A stretch of DNA of 13,523 bases from Candidatus Sumerlaeota bacterium (GTDB lineage: Bacteria; Sumerlaeota; Sumerlaeia; JADFCT01): assembly GCA_026398575.1 (NCBI GenBank), contig JAPLSP010000438.1, positions 1 through 13,523 on the forward strand. Direction: 5' to 3'. The position numbers and the translations under genes were made by a program. The notes beneath the pieces were generated by a model. It did no database searches. It worked only from the letters and a program-made list of their open reading frames with translations, and was not told the origin of the DNA. Positions 13,523 to 13,523 of the stretch are shown here, in pieces; position 1 is the stretch's first letter, and each line of letters opens with the position of its first letter.

Positions 13523-13523
13523 C

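Noticed and set aside
1..13523. tRNA, rRNA, riboswitch, integrase, transposase and reverse transcriptase genes.
   Set aside because: Looked for characteristic motifs by eye and found none; a covariance or profile search could still find a small RNA.

Overview
The window looks like chromosomal DNA of a GC-rich, heterotrophic, Gram-negative-type bacterium of planctomycete-like lifestyle (Planctomycetota, Lentisphaerota or a candidate phylum such as Hydrogenedentota or Sumerlaeota). The evidence is a set of large secreted proteins typical of those groups: a PQQ-like propeller opening with DWPQWGG, a Tat-exported Gfo/Idh/MocA oxidoreductase, a giant glycosidase-like protein, and a HEAT plus FG-GAP/VCBS fusion. 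The phylum assignment is inference only; there is no rRNA or other marker gene.

Left part (1-11176, + strand): the C-terminal end of a small DUF2283-like protein, then four same-strand genes whose products all carry export signals: PQQ-like beta-propeller (213-1826), secreted glycosidase-like protein (1922-5719), Tat-exported Gfo/Idh/MocA oxidoreductase (5994-7340), and a HEAT-repeat / sugar-binding-like / FG-GAP fusion (7442-11176). They probably form one transcription unit for periplasmic or surface carbohydrate processing. Each of the three gaps holds a short tandem array with a 9-bp period and its own sequence (CCCATAGGT, GTCCACTGC and GTCAGACGC types). A fourth 9-bp array lies in frame inside the last gene as a Lys-Asp-X repeat.

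Middle part (11177-12152, + strand): an island that looks more AT-rich. It has a formylglycine-generating-enzyme-fold protein whose C-terminus looks like the variable region of a diversity-generating retroelement (DGR) target, followed by the first 17 codons of an Avd-like DGR accessory gene, which then breaks off. No template repeat or reverse transcriptase is in the window. This looks like an orphan or remote DGR target, or the remnant of a decayed DGR, and is the most interesting system here.

Right part (12183-13523, - strand): a compact MNT-type nucleotidyltransferase (antitoxin-like, without a visible HEPN partner), then the C-terminal 301 or more residues of an uncharacterised secreted-type protein that runs off the window edge.
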